DNA of 35,427 bases from a virus: the IMG/VR virus record IMGVR_UViG_3300030406_002135, positions 1-35,427 of that record; one strand, written 5' to 3'. The position numbers and the translations under genes were made by a program. This document shows positions 32,001-35,427 of this stretch, one piece after another. Positions within the stretch are counted from its first letter, which is position 1, and every line of letters begins with the position of its first letter. Under the pieces are notes generated by a model. It saw nothing but the letters and a program-made list of their open reading frames with translations. It did no database searches and was not told the origin of the DNA.

Positions 32001-33822
32001 TAATGGTAGTCAATGGGTTGCTGGTTATAGTGGTCTTAATTTAAGCGCTCAAGATTTTAGTGTTCCAGGAGGTGTAGCTTCAACATCTGGAACTGGTAAC
32101 GCTACTATATATAAGTATACAAAACCTAATAGTGGTAGTTGGAACGCTGATCCTGGTATAACGGAAGTTCAATTTTCAAATGTAAATATCGATGCTAATT
32201 TTAATGAGACGCCTGGTATACCTGGTGATCCGGCAAATAGAGTTAAAATAGAAACTTTCTACTCAAGCTTTTCTATGCCTTCAGGTAATCAAGTTTTAAA
32301 GCATGATGTTGATTTTAATGGTCAGTCGCCACCAACAGGAGGTAGGTTAAGAGATGTTTGTGTGAGAGTTAGTTATGATGAAATACCTTCAGGTTCAGTT
32401 AGTGGTAATGATAGAGTTACTATAGCTTATACAGATCTATCTGATTTTACTGAAACAGCTGATGCTAGTTATTTACCAGATCCTATAACAACTATAAAAC
32501 ATACTGGTACAGTTACAGAAGGACAAACAACTATGGTTGCCAAGTATACTATAACAGCTGATAGTGATTACTATTTAACAAATATGGGTGGAGGACAAGC
32601 TAGTGGTGTTGATGCAGCATTTTTCCCTCATTTAGCTAGTCAACCTTGGGCTGGTGCATATAGTTTTAATTATATAAATACTTATCACACTAGTTCTGGT
32701 AACACTTCTAAAATAGCGTCTACTATAGTAGAAATATTTTATACACCACCTACAGGTCCTGGTTGGGAAGCTGGTGATCCAGACTCTAGTGAAGGAGGAG
32801 GTTTCTGTTCTTTCTTGCATGAAATTCGTTTAAACTATTTAGCAAGATCTTTGGCAACTATAACAACACAACCTAAAGCTCAAAGTATAACAGCTAATCC
32901 TACAAATGTATCTGTTGGTAATAATCTTGAACTAACTATAAATTCTACAGCTGCAGGTAACATAGGTATAGTTGTTGTAAAACCTCAAGAAGGTAACGAT
33001 AAATTTGTTACACTTTCTGGAGCTACTAACAATGAAGTTAGATATGTTTGGAGTAGTTCATGGGCAGATGCTGAAACACCTGTGGTAAACACTATAACTT
33101 TAGAAAATGGCACAACGTCTGTAGATGTTAATTTAGACGCTAACGCTTCTTCAACGGCAGCTACTTACAATGTTTATGGTGTTGATTTAGGTGGTGATAA
33201 TTTAGACTTAAGTTCTAATTTCCCTACAGTATCTAGTCCTTTAGTTGTTACTTCTCAAGCTAATGTTTCAACTAATATAACAGCTACACTACTAACTAAC
33301 ATGGCTAATGAAACTGGTTTCACTAATATTGTAACATCCGCCTTTACAGGTCAACCTAACTCTACGGCTGAAATAATAAAGCCTATAGATATGAGGTTTA
33401 AAACAACGTCAGGTTCTTTTACAGTAACAAAACAGCCAGAAGATATAGATGTTATTGGTGGTGATATAAATTTAGCTTTAGTTAATGACGCGGCTAACGG
33501 AAATTCAACAATTACAGTTCCAGCTAATGGAGTAGATGGACTTTCTACAGGTATGACTGTTACTGGTCCTAACGTACAAAGTGGAACAACTATAACTAAT
33601 ATAAACAACACAGTTGTAACCTTAAGCAAAACTTTAACGGCAGACACACCACAAGGAGAGGTGTTTTCTTTTGGTAATGGATTTACATATTCAGCTAAAC
33701 TAACAGCAACTAAAGAATCTGAAACACAAGTAACTTTAAAAGGAAAAATAACTTGTAAAGGTTTTGGCGCTACAGGTGGTAATATAACAATAAAAACTGG
33801 TAACTTTTTAACAATATCTTAA
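26047..33822 (+). CDS. Giant tail nozzle/stabilisation protein (gp10/gp12-type) with extra domains
   Basis: 2591 residues, several times the size of known nozzle proteins (P22 gp10 472, T7 gp12 794). The N-terminus LKRNFSGGKMNKDMDERVLE PGQYRDARNVQ is the recognisable start of this family. Residues about 460-640 (YKFPRFSYRYKYTDGEYSTF) and 1600-1770 (MVTRDTNTLAFCEDKVLKIL; YGISTYPESLTSDPDGFYWA; SFKDYLPEAGLSINNEYYTF) carry further typical nozzle/propeller segments. From about 2270 the C-terminus is Ig-like and beta-rich (AQSITANPTNVSVGNNLELT), and the final 250 residues are low-complexity beta. In between (about 1130-1590) are long insertions without recognised family. It should form the tail tube/nozzle ring, with added surface domains possibly for host contact. 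Confidence 0.75.
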   Translation: MAELKRNFSGGKMNKDMDERVLEPGQYRDARNVQLATSDGSNVGSLQTLLGNTKVSGANTVNDDYSSCVGVLPVPEKDLIYYFIAGGGTKNFVPLKKVDYIIEYDVNTKTTKYVFVDLYSVTHTIAADQAGGLFFDITTSANHNDLGIRPGMILSGTLNDPNGSGVNAVGQSLNFGVEVTNIQFSGMTGNQRTYRIYHSGSSGLLAYGNPFYATAGDVVTFTAPRVLEFQHHRMITAINHLDGMIFWTDNYNEPKKIHIERSKLGTCGTLPLGGHIDGNLWTAQAANVNNVPQPISQNNNSFHTRLLRKREKVANAFEVCLDREESQPIFVEKADITVLKRAPLSPLDVEMSTTESYRTDGTTENTIFSTSVGSGNTMIDLGDGSGVNAEHLEVGDQIDFDVLTPVDYRVGDTIMLTSNLNLAPDNFPLDQVEARITIITSPVVVIQGNATPSTGTFTATIQSIDIDAPTLPAQFLTRLEQPKPMFEYKFPRFSYRYKYTDGEYSTFAPFSEIAFLPGDFDYLPKKGYNLGMTNRVRHIRLKNYFNEFDLVPDDICEVDLLYKETQSKTVYSVKTIKRGDDGWPDMKADPSARGCFDLDTELIHATIPSNQLLRPYDNVPKCAKAQEITANRLVYGNYKQNYTISKSLQLNVQHAAYKITDSGITDYEIPLQSLKSMRTYQLGVVWLDGLGRETPVMVPETGGSITVDKKDADKQNRIKVKILEKSNGGFDPPPWARYLKYYIKETSNEYYNMAMDRFYDAEDGNVWISFPSAERNKVDESSYLILKKQHNSNTPVKETARYKVIAISNEAPLFIKRERNSFGMQTVEFESAGTPEPDRTFVIIDLTDFNQFFRSFTEPVIKDNVQVRFGGISGAQAFTSDVYEVNGINVSTTGGTVRLILDRPLGDDVQEISQLSRTTQMRLELFENKFENKPEFDGRFFVKILKDLTLQEELLSGFSLNLRYRVVDTFNLGYINAYKGRGKTWYRQWRDYHDGPGPNGHQTVESRWVIDDQDSGPDGTENTIQTRNLNKGGIYNAIDRLPNMNPLFGQSPMDSGGNTGNGYIDLSYINFVKDDPRSQNTRYSAVWDRIRMPGCHFRFKQDPAQVVFRVEGVQGRLWENYQSGDFCRLWKNTRYSDSTNSWSSENGRTGTLIGSSGDAAWNYEDDEDLLSANRWSARIKVDKMFGGGSNHVFDSSRHAPMQIADPNNVSPGNPNGMRMIQDGERYDGAIVGGTFTIVDRAGNSHTNTYPVGYNHNWYPITSDTGAQLNTANQLEAATVFNNNGNSEFSAQSWGASPILFHGNTNTGNYSSFFSNPDPDNNPADGTGGKPDFKAPTSVGLGGYSRRNDHTCIVEFLEPEIVTESEDGPNAFSSTNPAIWETEPKEDIGLDIYYEASGAIPINPDHTEDELLIPIGSTFKHNGTTHTVTAIEPYDPARVGVSKITITPALTAVFPHYHYAYFERYDNSKICLMSNFPSGTPAAIGTTVMHFITGDNSTDLGSFISRADAAPHHNPTVLGWFNCYSFGNGVESDRIRDDFNAKRIDNGVKASTTLDEPYAEEHRKNGFIWSGIYNSTSGVNNLNQFIQAEPITKDLNPDHGSIQKMVTRDTNTLAFCEDKVLKILTNKDALFNADGNSNVTSTNNVLGQAVPLPGEYGISTYPESLTSDPDGFYWADVQRGNVLTLRGDQIVSISDMGMKDYFNDNLRDLASVIGSYDEKKKEYNISLKKKSDASQFRFTGTTLSFSQLTSGWVSFKDYLPEAGLSINNEYYTFRHGSLWQHHTNETRNNFYGTQYTSDVTLIFNDAPGSVKSFGSINYEGTAAAVTTFTTESVTNAAGTTANYTDGQYYTLFAKTGWYIEDITTNLQDTGLLEFKNKEGKYFSTIRGKTTELSNLDEREFSVQGLGFIDSIGTSGQPPGVTYKIYIQGTHSNDGGNGPASSNHSSWDSTPDDPNWRVLFKQPLNGVAGATIAAGSRESYITNEQSFNGSQWVAGYSGLNLSAQDFSVPGGVASTSGTGNATIYKYTKPNSGSWNADPGITEVQFSNVNIDANFNETPGIPGDPANRVKIETFYSSFSMPSGNQVLKHDVDFNGQSPPTGGRLRDVCVRVSYDEIPSGSVSGNDRVTIAYTDLSDFTETADASYLPDPITTIKHTGTVTEGQTTMVAKYTITADSDYYLTNMGGGQASGVDAAFFPHLASQPWAGAYSFNYINTYHTSSGNTSKIASTIVEIFYTPPTGPGWEAGDPDSSEGGGFCSFLHEIRLNYLARSLATITTQPKAQSITANPTNVSVGNNLELTINSTAAGNIGIVVVKPQEGNDKFVTLSGATNNEVRYVWSSSWADAETPVVNTITLENGTTSVDVNLDANASSTAATYNVYGVDLGGDNLDLSSNFPTVSSPLVVTSQANVSTNITATLLTNMANETGFTNIVTSAFTGQPNSTAEIIKPIDMRFKTTSGSFTVTKQPEDIDVIGGDINLALVNDAANGNSTITVPANGVDGLSTGMTVTGPNVQSGTTITNINNTVVTLSKTLTADTPQGEVFSFGNGFTYSAKLTATKESETQVTLKGKITCKGFGATGGNITIKTGNFLTIS

Positions 33823-33823
33823 T

Positions 33824-34168
33824 ATGGTAGTAAATATAATATTTGCAAATGCTTTAAACGTATCATGTCAAATTGGTGATACAGCTTACTATGCGCCAAC
33901 TACATCTTCTGGTGGTTTTAATATAAACTCATCTAGTGTTGTTGAAATAGGTATTATAACTGCAATACCAAACAATCAACAAATAACAATAGGTAATAGT
34001 TTAGTAGCAAGTGTTCCAAGCTCATCGTTTATTTTATTTAGCAAAGACAACAAAGCTAACTTGAGTAGTATATTAGGTTATTTTGCAGAAGTTAAGATGA
34101 TAAACAACTCTACAACTGAAGCTGAACTGTTTAGTGTTGGTGTGGATATGTTTGAAAGTAGTAAATAA
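33824..34168 (+). CDS. Small structural protein
   Basis: 114 residues. Beta-rich: VNIIFANALNVSCQIGDTAY Y, a Ser/Asn turn-rich stretch, VEIGIITAIPNNQQITIGNS, then SFILFSKDNKANLSSILGYF and AEVKMINNSTTEAELFSVGV. It has neither signal peptide nor membrane segment. It starts 1 bp after the nozzle stop (TAATATG) and is probably a virion protein stoichiometrically linked to the tail. Family not named. Confidence 0.55.
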   Translation: MVVNIIFANALNVSCQIGDTAYYAPTTSSGGFNINSSSVVEIGIITAIPNNQQITIGNSLVASVPSSSFILFSKDNKANLSSILGYFAEVKMINNSTTEAELFSVGVDMFESSK

Positions 34169-34209
34169 CGCAAAAAAAGTGTGATTATTTAACTATAATT
34201 AAATATAAT

Positions 34210-34662
34210 ATGAATAAAGATATTAAATTATCTACTCGAAAGAAAATCTTAGATTTTCAATCGATGTTAGTTAATAATGCTGATGAGGTAAATATAGTTA
34301 CTCATCAAGACTCTACACACTTTCCTTTAAAACATACATTTGCAGATGGTATATATGTAAGGCAAATGTCAATGAAACAAGGCTCTGTAGTTGTTGGAGC
34401 TATACACAAACATCTACATGTTTGGTTTCTATTAACCGGTCATATATCTGTTGCAACAGAAGACGGTTTAGAAGAGTATATAGCACCATGTTATGTTGTT
34501 GCTAAACCAGGAACTAAAAGAGTTATATATGCGCATGTTCCAAGTATATTTGTTAACGTGCATAAAAATCCTACAAATATAGAAGATATACAACAATTAG
34601 AAAAAGATATTGTTGCAAAAGATATAAATGAATATGAAGAATACATTAATAAAAATAAATAA
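34210..34662 (+). CDS. Cupin-fold protein
   Basis: 150 residues. The single-cupin core lies at about 45-118: FADGIYVRQMSMKQGSVVVG, then HKHLHVWFLLTGHISV with H66, H68, H70 as likely metal ligands, then a PG turn (AKPGTKRVIYAHVPSIFVNV, 98-117) with H118 as a possible fourth ligand. Cupins can be enzymes, regulators or sugar-modifying proteins; similar small cupins occur in tailed phages with unknown role. Leader A/T-only, 41 bp after the previous stop. No catalytic acid is obvious. Confidence 0.65.
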   Translation: MNKDIKLSTRKKILDFQSMLVNNADEVNIVTHQDSTHFPLKHTFADGIYVRQMSMKQGSVVVGAIHKHLHVWFLLTGHISVATEDGLEEYIAPCYVVAKPGTKRVIYAHVPSIFVNVHKNPTNIEDIQQLEKDIVAKDINEYEEYINKNK

Positions 34663-34665
34663 GAT

Positions 34666-35334
34666 ATGAGTTTTTTAATAGCAGGCGCAGTTGTTGGGGT
34701 TGGAGCTGGTGTAGCTAAAGCTATATCTGGTGCTAAACAAAAGAAAAGAGCTAGAGCTGAAGAAGCTAAAGCTAAAGCTGAAATGGAAAGACAAAAAAGT
34801 GCTTTTGCTAGTTTAGACACTAGCAATCCTTATGCAAACATGGAAAATACTATGGAGGACTTAACTGTTAATCAGGCAGAAGCAGACTTCATGAGACAAC
34901 AACAACAAGAAAATCAAGCGAACATAATGCAACAAATGAAAGGTGCTGCAGGTGGATCTGGTGTAGCTGCGTTAGCACAAACATTAGCTAATCAAGGTTC
35001 TATGGATGCTCAAAAAGCTGCTATATCTATTGGTAAACAAGAACAGTCTAATCAAATGGCTGAAAGACAAATGGCGGCTAATTTACAAAGTCAAGAAAGA
35101 CAAGGTGAAATTATGTCACGTGATATGGAAAGAAATAAAGTATCAACATTGTTGGGTATGGCACAGTCTGAAACAGCTGCTGCTGGTCAAAAAGTTGCGG
35201 CTGCAGATCAGAAAATGTGGTCAGGTATTACTGGTGCAGCTGGTTCGTTAACATCTGGTTTAGGTGCTATGAATAAAGCTGGTATGTTCGGAGTAACTCC
35301 TGCACCAACAACACCAACAGAGAAAGAAGAATAA
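34666..35334 (+). CDS. Putative internal virion (DNA ejection) protein
   Basis: 222 residues. A hydrophobic Gly/Ala/Val N-terminus (MSFLIAGAVVGVGAGVAKAI) is followed by a basic helix (KQKKRARAEEAKAKAEMERQK), then Gln/Ala/Met-rich helices (QQQQENQANIMQQMKGAA; AERQMAANLQSQERQGEIMS) and a Gly/Ala-rich end (WSGITGAAGSLTSGLGAMNK). This pattern resembles podovirus ejection proteins (T7 gp14, P22 gp7/gp20 type), which leave the head with the DNA and help it cross the envelope. A further gene begins immediately after (TAATATG). No enzyme motif. Confidence 0.6.
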   Translation: MSFLIAGAVVGVGAGVAKAISGAKQKKRARAEEAKAKAEMERQKSAFASLDTSNPYANMENTMEDLTVNQAEADFMRQQQQENQANIMQQMKGAAGGSGVAALAQTLANQGSMDAQKAAISIGKQEQSNQMAERQMAANLQSQERQGEIMSRDMERNKVSTLLGMAQSETAAAGQKVAAADQKMWSGITGAAGSLTSGLGAMNKAGMFGVTPAPTTPTEKEE

Positions 35335-35335
35335 T

Positions 35336-35427
35336 ATGAAAAAAACACCATTAAAACAAGCGGATCAAACATTAGTACAAGGGGCTTATAACGCTGCTAT
35401 AGCTGGTACACCAACGGATGGACAAGA
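35336..35427 (+). CDS. 5' end of next late gene (partial)
   Basis: ATG at 35336 opens 30 codons to the window edge, beginning MKKTPLKQADQTLVQGAYNA A. It follows the ejection-type protein by one base. The Gln/Ala/Thr-rich start is compatible with a second internal virion protein, but too little is visible to assign it. It does not carry the FKMKG tag. Confidence 0.6.
   Translation, partial: MKKTPLKQADQTLVQGAYNAAIAGTPTDGQ

Noticed and set aside
1-35427. CRISPR array, insertion sequence, integrase or toxin-antitoxin pair
   Set aside because: No regularly spaced repeats, transposase or recombinase signatures were seen; the repeats found are fibre low-complexity, one 27-bp coding repeat and leader repeats.

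Overview
The window reads as part of the genome of a tailed dsDNA phage, most likely podovirus-like and infecting a marine Bacteroidetes (flavobacterial) host. The tailed-phage call is firm: large terminase, portal, scaffold-like protein, major capsid protein, neck proteins, a gp10/gp12-type tail nozzle, several fibres, a holin and a putative ejection protein are all present. The host is inferred. The DNA is strongly A+T-rich, gene starts have A/T-only leaders and almost no Shine-Dalgarno sequence, and one leftward protein has a signal peptide ending in a Bacteroidetes-like SYGQS. The podoviral call rests on the nozzle N-terminus, the ejection-type protein and the absence of sheath, tube or tape-measure genes here.

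Layout. Bases 1-1515 are a leftward arm of very small genes, with two GC-richer structured segments (about 95-174 and 1141-1271; the second has a tRNA T-arm). Bases 1516-2000 are the divergent intergenic region, holding degenerate direct repeats and a sharply G-rich island with a quadruplex-type motif. From 2001 to the right edge everything runs rightward. 2001-4969 and 7592-8283 encode an unusual set of lysine-rich proteins that share an N-terminal M-x-F/Y-K-M-K-G motif and S/T-P-x-K motifs. Between them lie a GroEL gene and an overlapping GroES gene, followed by a winged-helix-like protein. A holin (8285) leads into a fibre/adhesin cluster (8671-14427: vWA-like protein, two fibres, an S74 chaperone stub, a LamG-like lectin). 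Small conserved proteins and a two-domain GroES-like protein (15214) precede the head module: putative small terminase, large terminase, portal, scaffold-like protein, capsid, a structural protein bracketed by two UUCG hairpins, two neck proteins. A 2591-residue nozzle-type protein follows, then a small structural protein, a cupin, an ejection-type protein and the start of another gene.

How it fits together. The genes are tightly packed, often with TAATG or TAATATG stop/start junctions, which suggests long co-translated operons. The phage brings its own chaperonin and co-chaperonin, presumably for capsid or tail folding, plus a third GroES-like protein next to the terminase. The lysine-rich tagged proteins are the least explained part: by composition they could be DNA-condensing internal head proteins, with the N-terminal motif as a sorting tag, but that is inference. 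No replication genes, integrase or lysis endopeptidase were recognised in this window.
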